This document shows, piece after piece, positions 9,518 through 18,545 of a DNA stretch of 40,266 bases. The position numbers were made by a program, and so were the translations under genes. Below the pieces are notes generated by a model. That model worked only from the letters and a program-made list of their open reading frames with translations. It was not told the DNA's origin and did not search any database. How positions within the stretch are numbered: position 1 is the first letter of the stretch; every line of letters begins with the position of its first letter. This stretch comes from Bacteroidales bacterium. GTDB lineage: Bacteria > Bacteroidota > Bacteroidia > Bacteroidales > VadinHA17. Location of the stretch: positions 1 through 40,266 of the forward strand of contig JANTGF010000037.1 of the NCBI GenBank assembly GCA_024763075.1, given 5' to 3'.

Positions 9518-10879
9518 CTAAAATTCACTAATCATTTCCCTTCCTTCCATCCATGCAATCATATTAAGTACAAGGTAATTCCAGTTTTGGAATCCGGGGT
9601 GTAAAATTGGTTCCCCATTTTCAGGATTATAATACTCGTGCATTGTTCCGGTTTTTTCTAAATCCTTTCCAAAGAGTATTATGGTTTTTATTGCCAATTC
9701 TTTTGCTTCTTTATCCAATCCATAATTCACAAGTCCTTTCCAGGTTAGATAATTTGAAATTCCCCAGATGGGGCCCTGCCAATTTGATGGATTTCCACTT
9801 GCTTTGAGGTTGTACATCTTTTCCATTTTAGAAAGCGTTCTGATTCCATATGGTGCATTAAATGTTTTTTTATTATTAAATTGCTTTAACACCGCACGTG
9901 CCTGGTCAGGTGTAGCAATTCCTGCCCACAAAGGAAGAAAATTAGTCCAAAAATCAAGTCGCTGAATTACACAATTATAATCGCGGGGATTACCACTGTG
10001 CAACCTCCACCCATCAGCATGAACCGGAAGCAAATTTAAATCAACACTATAAAAAGATTCATCCCTCTCATCCCAACAATTCTCCTGAATTGCATCTTTT
10101 AATTTTATTGCTTCTTTTTCATATTCATTTGTTCTTTCTTCAAAATCCAATTGTTTAGCAATGTATGCCATGGCTTTTAGCTCTTTGTAAACAAGACTGT
10201 TTAAATAAATAGAACCCGAGCTTTTATTAGGGCGGAAGAATGTATTTGGATCGTTATCAACACCTATATAATGGTCTGTTGTCCAAAAATATAATCCGGT
10301 AGTCGTATTTCTGCGATGCAATCTGTAATTTTCGATAAAAAATTGAAGTTTAGCAAACTTATCTCTCAACCACTCTGCATCACCATTATTTATCTGAACA
10401 AGAAAAGCAGCATGCTGAGCTAAGATAGGTTTATGCATATTTTCTGAATATATGTCGTTTGGTTTCAGGAAACCACTCATCAATTCGCTGTAGGCAGAAT
10501 CTTTCTGAATCACAATAGGAATCCATCCGTCAATACTGGTATTTTCCAGGAAGTTTAGGATACAGCCTTGCTCGTATCTAACAATCTCTTTTTTGTCTTT
10601 AGGACTACCTGTTTCTAGTAATATCTGACGTAATGCTACGTTTGCAAAATATGAATCCCAATCCCAAAGTTGATCGGAATAAGTTGCTCCAGGAGTTAAA
10701 AATGGATATTTAAGATTTCCTCCCGGCTCTCTATACATTTTTTTGAAACCTTTATAAACATGTTTCTGTATTACATTTGAATATTTTTCCCAATCATGGT
10801 TCTGCGCATTAATATTACTGAGATTAACAAATAATATCAAAAGCATAAATACTATTATTGTTGAATTCTTTTTATTCAT
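9518..10879 (-). CDS. GH63/GH37-like (trehalase-type) alpha-glycosidase
   Basis: A 453-residue exported protein (leader TIIVFMLLILFVNLSNINA). It is a single (alpha/alpha)6 barrel of the trehalase/GH63/MGH-like group: 'YSDQLWDWDSYFANVALRQ' (67-85) holds the candidate acid Asp, 'GNPSNWQGPIWGISNYL' lies in the last third, and 'HEYYNPENG' near 415-425 holds the candidate base Glu. The length fits the short GH63-like enzymes rather than eukaryotic processing glucosidases. It probably hydrolyses an alpha-glucoside or a related alpha-linkage; the real substrate is unknown. It sits between the unknown-family lipoproteins and the esterase, with gaps of 6 and 80 bp. Confidence 0.8.
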   Translation of the reverse strand: MNKKNSTIIVFMLLILFVNLSNINAQNHDWEKYSNVIQKHVYKGFKKMYREPGGNLKYPFLTPGATYSDQLWDWDSYFANVALRQILLETGSPKDKKEIVRYEQGCILNFLENTSIDGWIPIVIQKDSAYSELMSGFLKPNDIYSENMHKPILAQHAAFLVQINNGDAEWLRDKFAKLQFFIENYRLHRRNTTTGLYFWTTDHYIGVDNDPNTFFRPNKSSGSIYLNSLVYKELKAMAYIAKQLDFEERTNEYEKEAIKLKDAIQENCWDERDESFYSVDLNLLPVHADGWRLHSGNPRDYNCVIQRLDFWTNFLPLWAGIATPDQARAVLKQFNNKKTFNAPYGIRTLSKMEKMYNLKASGNPSNWQGPIWGISNYLTWKGLVNYGLDKEAKELAIKTIILFGKDLEKTGTMHEYYNPENGEPILHPGFQNWNYLVLNMIAWMEGREMISEF

Positions 10880-10885
10880 ATTATT

Positions 10886-11839
10886 CTAATTTTTTGTTAT
10901 TGCTGTTAGTTTTAAGTTTTTATACTGGATAGCACAATCAAACGTACCGGGTGTTTCCCAACCCATATTGGTAGTTGTTATGTACATATCCTCGTATTTA
11001 GATTCTTTTAGAAATCCTCGTTGCTGAGCTGTGATAAAAGCATGATGAATAATGCCAATAATATCTTTTGATATTTTAATCCAATTACCATTTTTAGCAC
11101 TTCCACTATAAATACTTTTACTTGCTGTACTAAAAATAAATTTATTTGAAGCATCTTCTTTTCCTAAATCCTTTGCTGCATATTCAGCAATCTCATCATA
11201 GCGATAATCGTACAGAGGTAAGCCAAACCAAATAAAATCGCCATAAGCTTTTGAGCTTTGATTTTTATTTTGAATTGTTAAGTAAACTGTAAATTGTGTC
11301 GTATGAATTTCAGGATTAAATGAGTCCTGACTCATCTTCATCTCACTAAATAATAGCCTGAAGTCAAGATTAAAATATAGTGTTTCGATATTACTAACAG
11401 ACTGTGGAGTTTCAAATTGTTGCTCAAGTAATATATGAGGCCAATTTTCTCCGAATTTTCTTGGAGCCAAATATTCTTTTGAGCCAAACATCTTCATCGT
11501 TACTTGCGTTGAACCATCAACCGCCTTAAAAGCAATACTTTTCCCTGAATTTGAATAGGTAATCCCATTATCGCCATTTACCCGTTTGGCATCTTTAAGA
11601 TCGAATCTGCTTCCCCATTGTGCCAATTTCCAAATTTGAGTATTTTTACTTTGTCCAAAAGGATAAAGTACCCTGGTGATTTCAGTTTTACTGGAATTTG
11701 AACCTTCCAATCCTATTCCATTGATGTAATTAGCATCTTCTATAATTTCAACAACACCACTCTTTGCAGATGAGCTATTTTTACAGGCATAAAACCCAAA
11801 GGCAGATAGCAAAACTATGAGTAATAATATTTTTCTCAT
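10886..11839 (-). CDS. Lipoprotein of an unrecognised family (copy A)
   Basis: A 317-residue lipoprotein with lipobox 'AFGFYAC' at the N-terminus. I do not recognise the domain. It is clearly related to the next gene upstream (11855-12844) and to the C-terminal ~300 residues of 16968-18545. Shared landmarks are 'IWKLAQWGS', 'APRKFGENWPHILLEQ', 'FNPEIHTTQF', 'IQNKNQSS', 'IWFGLPLYDYRY' and 'NMGWETPGTFDCAI'. The predicted content is nearly all beta, which fits a jelly-roll or lectin-like fold, and Trp, His, Gln and Arg are the most conserved residues. It is likely displayed on a membrane surface. A glycan-binding or lyase role is only an inference from the neighbours. It lies 6 bp before the GH63-like gene. 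Confidence 0.8.
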   Translation of the reverse strand: MRKILLLIVLLSAFGFYACKNSSSAKSGVVEIIEDANYINGIGLEGSNSSKTEITRVLYPFGQSKNTQIWKLAQWGSRFDLKDAKRVNGDNGITYSNSGKSIAFKAVDGSTQVTMKMFGSKEYLAPRKFGENWPHILLEQQFETPQSVSNIETLYFNLDFRLLFSEMKMSQDSFNPEIHTTQFTVYLTIQNKNQSSKAYGDFIWFGLPLYDYRYDEIAEYAAKDLGKEDASNKFIFSTASKSIYSGSAKNGNWIKISKDIIGIIHHAFITAQQRGFLKESKYEDMYITTTNMGWETPGTFDCAIQYKNLKLTAITKN

Positions 11840-11854
11840 AATATCTTATTTTTT

Positions 11855-12844
11855 TCAACGATACTTGATGTCAAACTGGTAAATATCAACAGCAACATTA
11901 TATGTTCCCGGTGTCTCCCATCCAATATTTGATGCTCCTATATACAGATCTTCCCACTTCGTTTTCGTAAGATAATGACGCTCCTGAGCCAAGGCAAATG
12001 CATCGCGGAAAATAGGCAGCACATCAATATCCACATCAAACCTCTTGTTTACTTCTGCTTTCCCAAAATCAGACATAAGAGGTTCCATATCCGGCATATA
12101 AATAAAAGCTCCGGTATTATTTTCCTTCCCGCCATCCTGAGCAAAATAAGCAGGAGTATAATCATAACGGGTATCATGAAAGTCAAATCCAAACCAAATA
12201 TAATGACCAAAATCTTCTGATGATTTATTTCGATTCTGAATGGTTATAAACCACTGAAATTGTGCTGCATGTAGGTTCTGGTTGTATTTTCTTGGAGGTA
12301 TTTTATCTTCTATCTTAGTTACCATATAGTCAACCATCATATGTATTTCTTCTTTATCAGATATTTTCAAAATTTGCAACTCTGACAGAGAATATTCGCA
12401 AAGAAGAGCAGGCCAGGGCTCATAATACATTCGTGGATTACTGGTAATACCATTCTTTCCGTATTCGGTACTGGAGTTTAGCTCCAATGTTAAAGTTCCG
12501 GTTTTTGTATCTACAGCAATTCTGTTACCCTCTGTACCCACCCGGTATTCATGCCGATCATCTACGAAACTATAAGTAGCCGTCATTAAGTCATTGTTAA
12601 TGCAATTCCACTGACCGATCCTCCACACCGGAGTACCAGTTGCTTTGCCATCATAATCTAATGTACCAACAGCTTGCCCATTTCCTTCTTCTACAGAACC
12701 CACAAAAAATCCATTCTCATACAATTTATCAGTAAACAGGGAATCGTATTCAGGTTCGGGTTCAATCGGGTCTATCTTCTTATTACAGGAAACTAAAAAC
12801 AATAATCCAACAATTACGATAGAAAAAAAAGACAGTTTATTCAT
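11855..12844 (-). CDS. Lipoprotein of an unrecognised family (copy B)
   Basis: A 329-residue lipoprotein (leader MNKLSFFSIVIVGLLFLVSC, Cys at 20). It belongs to the same unrecognised family as 10886-11839 and is only 15 bp upstream of it. Matching blocks are 'VWRIGQWN', 'PWPALLCEY', 'YNQNLHAAQFQWFITIQNRN', 'HYIWFGFDFHDTRY', 'GAFIYMPD' and 'NIGWETPGTYNVAV'. It is the most divergent of the three: the PRxxGxxWPHLL block of the others is altered to PRMYYEPWPALL. The two tandem copies probably arose by duplication and then diverged. The function is unknown; a cell-surface glycan contact is a reasonable guess from context only. Confidence 0.8.
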   Translation of the reverse strand: MNKLSFFSIVIVGLLFLVSCNKKIDPIEPEPEYDSLFTDKLYENGFFVGSVEEGNGQAVGTLDYDGKATGTPVWRIGQWNCINNDLMTATYSFVDDRHEYRVGTEGNRIAVDTKTGTLTLELNSSTEYGKNGITSNPRMYYEPWPALLCEYSLSELQILKISDKEEIHMMVDYMVTKIEDKIPPRKYNQNLHAAQFQWFITIQNRNKSSEDFGHYIWFGFDFHDTRYDYTPAYFAQDGGKENNTGAFIYMPDMEPLMSDFGKAEVNKRFDVDIDVLPIFRDAFALAQERHYLTKTKWEDLYIGASNIGWETPGTYNVAVDIYQFDIKYR

Positions 12845-12975
12845 TGATCGATTTATTATTAACTATTCAACTGAAATACAAATTTTTAACATACTTATGA
12901 GGCACAAGGCACTATTGTCAGATCAAACCACCTTCTGAGCATCATGCAGCCCATCAGCTGACGATTCAGCATCTC

Positions 12976-14736
12976 CTATTTGCCGACAATAATTACATTG
13001 TCATCTTTTGCAACAAAGAGCCTATTTGAAGCATTCTTGCTGACAATACCCGGAGTTTCACTAAGCCCCAGACCTTCTCCTTTTTTTATTATTGAATTGT
13101 TGCCTGTTAATACTCTAAATCTTTGATTTTTGTCAACAGAAAGATAACCTCTTGTTAACACTCTTCCCATGCTATTTATAAGTATGTCATCAAGAGCAAC
13201 ACCATATATTTCCTTATCGTATTTCGTTGCTTTTCTAATTGCACCTGATTTTTCTTTGAAAACAACCATTCCATTAAGTATATTTTCATTTGCTCTCACC
13301 GTATCTATGCAATCAGAAAACCCGGGATAATAATCGTTTCCAACAGCCCAAAGTGAAATTTCTGCTATATCGCCTATCACGACCCGGATTTCTTCAATTA
13401 TTTGTGCATTAGAGAAAGCTGCAGGTTTATCATCATTATTTAATCCTTCTCCAATATAATTTTCATTAAACTCAATATTGTATAATTTACCATCGATAAC
13501 AACTCCCAATGTCTTAGGCTCTTTAGAACAATCTCCAAGTCGTTTCCCTAACGATTTAATGAACATTTTATTAAAAGTAACCTCATCTCCAACATCCAAA
13601 TGACCAATTGCATAACTCTTGATATCCTTTATACCATCACGATAAGAATAGCCATCTTCATGAACTTCTCCATTATATAGTGTTGTTTTCTCAGTTTTAC
13701 CCTCCTCGCTGATAATAACGGGGAATGCAGAACTATTGGGATCGAAACGAACTGTTCCTCCATTGCTTTTCGATACTATTTTTAATGCAAAACCTCTAAA
13801 ATTTGGTTTCCATAAAAAAGAGCTATTACCATATCCATGAATTTTTAAATCACAATGGTTGTAGTGTTGATTCTCAATTCCGGTTGAGAGATAAGGCCAA
13901 TCATGCGCTATAAATACATATCCTTCATTCCAGCTACAATTAACTATAAGTATATCGTCTTTTTTCTTACTACCTAGGCTTTCTATAGTCGCAACATCTT
14001 TTTTACTTCCCGTTGCAATAAATTCACAGTTCTTATAAACAAGCTGCGAATTAGTTTTAAAATCTTTATTTGTATGCATTGCCAACGCTCTGGTTGTTGA
14101 CTGCAAAATTGAGTTTTCAACAACTAATGTTTGTCCATCAGACATTCCAAGACCAAGCGGATGAGGAGCCGGCCAATTTGTTGCATTGTTACTATTTCCC
14201 CAGTGAATAATTTTAGTATCATTTATTCTTGTATGTGCATTTGCCATTCCTAGCTGGCTGCCATCAATGTGAATTGGGTAACGTATATCTTTTGCAGTTA
14301 TCGTAACACTTTCAATATTTGCTTCATTTGCATTCCAAAAAAGAGTTTGGTATGAACCGTATGAAAAATTTTCACCTAAATCATCTGGTAATTCTCCTGT
14401 GATAATAACACTATCCCTGTTTGTTCCTTTAATCGAAACAAAATCTTTCCCTCTTATAAAAGCATAATTACCTTCTCCACTTCCTTCACTATTAAAATCT
14501 TTTATTGAAGATGCCTTATAGATCCCAGGGTAAATTATTATTTTATACTTGTTATATGCTGATGCGTCTTTAATACTTTCAATGGCATTTTGAATACCTC
14601 TATTTCCTGAAAAGTCACAATCTTTACCAGGTACTCCATTAATTTTCACTACTAGTGTTTTTACAACCGAAGATTGGGCAAATACAAAATGGCCTATTAA
14701 TAGGATTGTAAGAATTAAAAATATGTTTTTTTTCAT
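12976..14736 (-). CDS. Exported right-handed beta-helix protein with an extra C-terminal domain
   Basis: A 586-residue protein with a signal peptide (NIFLILTILLIGHFVFAQ). It opens like pectinesterase-type helices ('GIQNAIESIKDASAYNKYKI' followed by 'IIYPGIYK'), then shows coil-like repeats up to about residue 320 ('NIESVTITAKDIRYPIHIDG', 'LVVENSILQSTTRALAMHTN', 'LVYKNCEFIATG'). The last ~110 residues ('NGMVVFKEKSGAIRKATKYD', 'IYGVALDDI', 'GRVLTRGYLSV') look like a small beta-barrel module of the type seen in phage capsid-decoration or tailspike-type proteins. No lyase or esterase catalytic set could be confirmed. It is the first gene of the eight-gene run and is 131 bp from the next gene. It could bind or cleave the main chain. 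Confidence 0.75.
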   Translation of the reverse strand: MKKNIFLILTILLIGHFVFAQSSVVKTLVVKINGVPGKDCDFSGNRGIQNAIESIKDASAYNKYKIIIYPGIYKASSIKDFNSEGSGEGNYAFIRGKDFVSIKGTNRDSVIITGELPDDLGENFSYGSYQTLFWNANEANIESVTITAKDIRYPIHIDGSQLGMANAHTRINDTKIIHWGNSNNATNWPAPHPLGLGMSDGQTLVVENSILQSTTRALAMHTNKDFKTNSQLVYKNCEFIATGSKKDVATIESLGSKKKDDILIVNCSWNEGYVFIAHDWPYLSTGIENQHYNHCDLKIHGYGNSSFLWKPNFRGFALKIVSKSNGGTVRFDPNSSAFPVIISEEGKTEKTTLYNGEVHEDGYSYRDGIKDIKSYAIGHLDVGDEVTFNKMFIKSLGKRLGDCSKEPKTLGVVIDGKLYNIEFNENYIGEGLNNDDKPAAFSNAQIIEEIRVVIGDIAEISLWAVGNDYYPGFSDCIDTVRANENILNGMVVFKEKSGAIRKATKYDKEIYGVALDDILINSMGRVLTRGYLSVDKNQRFRVLTGNNSIIKKGEGLGLSETPGIVSKNASNRLFVAKDDNVIIVGK

Positions 14737-14780
14737 ATTTCTTTATTATTATTGAATTATTATGCGTTTTTGCTTTATAC

Positions 14781-15004
14781 TAAGGTCTGCTGAAAAACAC
14801 TAAACCCCTAAATATAAATGCCTTATATAAATCATTGCCGTTTACAGGGCAAGCTTTTTTACTAAATGAACAAATAAGCTTCCATTTTTTTGTTAGTCTG
14901 TGGCACATCATCTTCTTCGTTGGTTTCATTATCGCATTATTTATATACAGCTTCGCCCTGCCGCCTGGAATCTAAAGTTCCACAGACTTTTTCAGCAAAC
15001 CCTA
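14781..15004. mobile_element. ~224-bp insertion-sequence relic or MITE with terminal inverted repeats
   Basis: The only sizeable gap in this part of the window (14737-15052) is bounded by imperfect 17-bp inverted repeats. The left end reads TAAGGTCTGCTGAAAAA (14781-14797), and the right end, read on the other strand from 15004, is TAGGGTTTGCTGAAAAA, with 15 of 17 matching. On the minus strand an open stretch within it begins after a stop and reads PGGRAKLYINNAIMKP, then ends just inside the left repeat. It is far too short for a transposase. The outer TA pairs could be target-site duplications. The family is not identified. It separates the two minus-strand gene blocks and could affect transcription of the downstream beta-helix operon. 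Confidence 0.5.
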
Positions 15005-15052
15005 TGCTAGTCATTCCATTGTGATTAGTTACGGATCAATTTTTACCATATC

Positions 15053-16921
15053 TTACCTTATAAGGTTAATCCTCTGCGAAAACGCCCTGCTTTCTGTTTT
15101 TAGTTTTATAATATATATTCCAACTGGCTGATTATTTGCGTTCCAGCTGAATTGATATGCCCCGTTAGTAAATTTTCCAACTGCAAGTCTCTCTACAAAC
15201 CTGCCCTGTATATTGAATATATCAAGGTGCATTTGTGTATTTACCGGCAGATTTACCTGAATAGAAGTAGAAACATCAAATGGATTAGGCTGTACGCTTA
15301 AAATATCATTACCATTCATTGATGATATTGAGGCACCCATGACAGTGCCAGTATGAAGATATAATACCACATCGATTCCTGACCATGGGGATACCAGCAA
15401 TTTATCTCCTCCACTGTGGTTGAAATATGCCTTTTGTGTCATTCCATTATCAGCACGCATCCATAAAAGAGTAAATTCACCGGCAGGCAAATCATTAATT
15501 GTTAAAGAAGCCGTTGTCCCAGAACTTATGTCAGCGCCTTTGCCACTATTGGCAGCATTCGGATGATAAATAATAAAATCTGATTTTGTTTGAGTATGCA
15601 TAACTTTCGGTCTGCCTGCCCCCCTGGCAGCAGAACTAACACAATCATCATCCGGGAAATATTCTGCAAGATCAATAGAATTATCCATGAAAAAGTTCTT
15701 TACATGAATGATATTATCCAATCCTTCAAGTGAACTTTCGCTGTAAGGTACAATATCATCCCAAACACCTCCATAACATGCCGATCCTCCTGACAATGTC
15801 CATGCCCAGATTAATCTTCTAAAGTATATGGCAGGATGGTCCGGTTTTTTATATGTCTCATACCTGTCCTCACCACAAAAAACAGGGGCAGAATAATTCG
15901 TATAATTATATACCTGATCCGCCGGAAGAGCATCAAGCGTTTCCAGATGAAACAGAGTAGCCCAGTCTGCATCCGGGAAATAAAAATCATCTCCACGAAT
16001 GCCACCGGCAGTAATGAGATTGTCCCATGGATCATTATTCATCAGGTATTCACCAACTTCATTGGCCATCTCCACATTGTGAGGGTTAGATTGACTATAT
16101 TTATAATCATTTACTATTTGCCACATTACTTCCGGAAATGCAGCATAACGTGCCACCATATATTTCAAAATCCGATTATGCTGTGCAGTGCTGAGATTGT
16201 ACCAAAATGTTTCATCACTCAGCCAACCTGTATTGCATCCCGGCAACATAATAAGCTCAACATACATATCCGGATAATTATCAAGCATCCAGATTAATCT
16301 TGTATCATTTATTTGAAAATTATGAATATTCATTTTATCGAAATCACCATTTTCAAAAAGACGATTCCATTCAACCAGGGCACCAATCATTCCTGCACGA
16401 ATTAGTGTCACTCCCATATTCCATGCATCCCTGATGAATTCCTGCCATTTATTATAATCATCATGAAAAATATAGTAGGGCGTATCTCCGATATTTAAGA
16501 ACCATTCCCCGTTTTCAGTTGTCAATGCCTTACTGTTTTCAGTGTGGGTTTTAAGCTTACCCCTTAAATCAGAATGAACAGCAGAGAAGGAACCACTTTT
16601 ATCGTCCAAACCAGCATCTCTTGAAGAGACTGATTTCCACAACCAGGTTCCGGTTTCATCAATATAACATCTTGCATGCCAAGTATTTTCGCCATCATAA
16701 AAGGCATCTACAGTTACAGGCAACCCTGAAGGGGAAGTAAAAGTAACCTCACATGGTACATCAAACGGGTTTGGCACTGTACCATCACCCATCAGACTTA
16801 TTTCATGAACTCCGAATTTTTGAGCCGTTTCAGACCCTCTGCTGAAATTAATCGCAAAAATTTCATGAGCAAAAAAACTCAAACAAACCAATAAAAATAT
16901 TTTTTTAATACCAGAAACCAT
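15053..16921 (-). CDS. DUF5060/DUF4038-type TIM-barrel glycosidase with T9SS sorting domain
   Basis: A 622-residue exported protein. After the signal peptide comes a DUF5060 sandwich (about 25-118: 'FDVPCEVTFTSPSG', 'ENTWHARCYIDETGTWLW'). A DUF4038/GH140-like TIM barrel follows (about 135-440). Next is a small C-terminal sandwich like the putative collagen-binding domain ('GEFTLLWMRADNG'). A type A T9SS sorting domain ('VQPNPFDVSTSIQVNL', 'QPVGIYIIKLKTE') ends the protein. In the barrel the position where these enzymes usually carry 'NE' reads 'WQIVNDYKY' (Asp272), while the second acidic site 'FCGEDRYE' (Glu351) is kept. Related enzymes act on plant or bacterial heteroglycans, for example apiosidases. 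It is the last gene of the receptor operon, 46 bp behind the FN3 lipoprotein. Confidence 0.8.
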   Translation of the reverse strand: MVSGIKKIFLLVCLSFFAHEIFAINFSRGSETAQKFGVHEISLMGDGTVPNPFDVPCEVTFTSPSGLPVTVDAFYDGENTWHARCYIDETGTWLWKSVSSRDAGLDDKSGSFSAVHSDLRGKLKTHTENSKALTTENGEWFLNIGDTPYYIFHDDYNKWQEFIRDAWNMGVTLIRAGMIGALVEWNRLFENGDFDKMNIHNFQINDTRLIWMLDNYPDMYVELIMLPGCNTGWLSDETFWYNLSTAQHNRILKYMVARYAAFPEVMWQIVNDYKYSQSNPHNVEMANEVGEYLMNNDPWDNLITAGGIRGDDFYFPDADWATLFHLETLDALPADQVYNYTNYSAPVFCGEDRYETYKKPDHPAIYFRRLIWAWTLSGGSACYGGVWDDIVPYSESSLEGLDNIIHVKNFFMDNSIDLAEYFPDDDCVSSAARGAGRPKVMHTQTKSDFIIYHPNAANSGKGADISSGTTASLTINDLPAGEFTLLWMRADNGMTQKAYFNHSGGDKLLVSPWSGIDVVLYLHTGTVMGASISSMNGNDILSVQPNPFDVSTSIQVNLPVNTQMHLDIFNIQGRFVERLAVGKFTNGAYQFSWNANNQPVGIYIIKLKTESRAFSQRINLIR

Positions 16922-16967
16922 TTATTTCTTATTGTTGATTCTCAAACATCATCCTGAATTTTCACCT

Positions 16968-18545
16968 TCATTGAGTTATTTTAACACTTTTAAGACGGAT
17001 GCCTTTTACCCTGATTGCAGCATCAAATGTACCCGGCACTTCCCATCCGAAATTCATTGAAGTGATTATTATATCATCCAGCGTTGTATTTTTAAAAACA
17101 TCATGTTCTTTCATTGCCTCAAGTGCTCTTTTTATCAGAGGTTTTATATCAATCCGGGTTTTATGCCAGTTCTCATCATGTAAACTCACATTACCCCAAA
17201 TTGTATTTTCAGGTACTCCGTATATGAAGGTACTTGTACCAATATCCCATAGCACAACTTCATTATACCTTAGAATCGGGTACCTGAAATCAAATGAAGG
17301 AAGACCAAACCATATTCTTTGATGATAATCTACTGAGTTTTTATTGTTATTCACCAACATAAAGTAGAATGGAGATTGAGCAGTATGAATGGACGGATTG
17401 TAAGTTCTGGCCGTCATTTTGTTTTCACACTTTTCAAGTTTTATTTCCATGGAAAAATCCAAATGGTCTGCCTCTCCTACATTCGGGCTTTCATCATGAA
17501 AATTCTGTGATATTAACAGATGAGGCCAGGATTGCCCATTCAGCCTCGGGCTTTCATATTCCTTACTGGCATCCACTTCAAGCCAAAGAGAATGATCAGG
17601 AAATAAGGCTATCTTTTTACCTTCATTTGCATACTCAATACTACCATTTATACCATTTATTGGTGTTGTATGCGCCAGATCATATTTACTATTCCACTGT
17701 GCCAGTATCCAAACAGGATGTGAACCATCTTTTCCGAAATCAAGTGTATCAAGAAAGGTTTTTTCAAATCCGCCCCCCTGCTGAACAATAGCAGGATCCA
17801 GGGGGGTCAGAGCAAAACCTTTTTCAAACTGAATGTCCCGAATCACTTCCGTATAAACAACACTATCAGAGCTTTGGGTGATAAAAACCTTGTCACCTCC
17901 GTACCCTGTATTCCCTTCACTCGTAATTACATATGACCGAACGTGGTATGCAGTACCAGGTAATAAACCGGTAATCAGACTGGAAAAAGGACTATCTCCA
18001 GGTCCATCTGAGGTTTTTGAATCTTCAATAGAAGGATTAAAATTTTGACTCCAGCATACTCCTTTTGCAATAATTTGTATTCCATAACTTTCTGTAATAA
18101 CTCCTCCGCTTGTTGCTGAAGTATTTGTTATTTCAGTAGCATTATTTGTAGTAAGAAGGGGAACAAAAAGAGTTGTAAAAACTTCATTGTTTCCATAAGC
18201 TATTCCTCCATTATTGATAGCAAAAGCTCTCACATAATAAGTTGTACCTCCGGCCAGTCCTGAGAGTTCTGAGGTGTACTTATCTAGTCCGGAAGAATCA
18301 ACAGACTTTGCGCCTCCATCAGTAGGATCCATAATTGTGTCCCAGCAGATCCCCCGGGTTGATATTGAATTTCCACCATCTGAAATAATTTCACCTCCGC
18401 CAAGGGCAGTTGAACCAGTTATTGAAGTAATACTTAAAGTTTCCACAGTTGCTACAACTGTTGCAGGAATATTTTCATTTTTGCAAGATAGAAGAACCAT
18501 TATCAAAACCAGCAACTTAAGAATATTCATTATTCCACTTTTCAT
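16968..18545 (-). CDS. Lipoprotein with two FN3-like repeats and the unrecognised family domain (copy C)
   Basis: A 525-residue lipoprotein (lipobox 'LIMVLLSC'; the start could also be the Met at 18530). Residues ~30-125 and ~130-225 are two FN3-like repeats that share 'GICWDTIMDPT/GVCWSQNFNPS' and 'TTYYVRAFAIN/TAYHVRSYVIT'. The C-terminal ~300 residues match the two lipoproteins at 10886-12844: 'VWILAQWNSKYD', 'SPRLNGQSWPHLLISQ', 'YNPSIHTAQS', 'IWFGLPSFDFRY', 'STFIYG' and 'NFGWEVPGTFDAAI'. The repeats would hold the terminal domain away from the membrane. It follows the TonB-dependent receptor directly, the place normally held by SusD, so a surface glycan-binding role is attractive but unproved. 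No SusD features are present. Confidence 0.82.
   Translation of the reverse strand: MKSGIMNILKLLVLIMVLLSCKNENIPATVVATVETLSITSITGSTALGGGEIISDGGNSISTRGICWDTIMDPTDGGAKSVDSSGLDKYTSELSGLAGGTTYYVRAFAINNGGIAYGNNEVFTTLFVPLLTTNNATEITNTSATSGGVITESYGIQIIAKGVCWSQNFNPSIEDSKTSDGPGDSPFSSLITGLLPGTAYHVRSYVITSEGNTGYGGDKVFITQSSDSVVYTEVIRDIQFEKGFALTPLDPAIVQQGGGFEKTFLDTLDFGKDGSHPVWILAQWNSKYDLAHTTPINGINGSIEYANEGKKIALFPDHSLWLEVDASKEYESPRLNGQSWPHLLISQNFHDESPNVGEADHLDFSMEIKLEKCENKMTARTYNPSIHTAQSPFYFMLVNNNKNSVDYHQRIWFGLPSFDFRYPILRYNEVVLWDIGTSTFIYGVPENTIWGNVSLHDENWHKTRIDIKPLIKRALEAMKEHDVFKNTTLDDIIITSMNFGWEVPGTFDAAIRVKGIRLKSVKITQ

Noticed and set aside
12845-12975. Possible promoter or relic in the gap between the beta-helix gene and copy B
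   Set aside because: Only the short repeat AGCATC occurs twice and no TAnnTTTG element on the minus strand was found, so no feature is claimed.
15836-16297. A 153-codon open frame on the plus strand
   Set aside because: It lies wholly inside the DUF5060 glycosidase gene on the other strand, has no family features, and is rich in Ile/His as expected from antisense reading.
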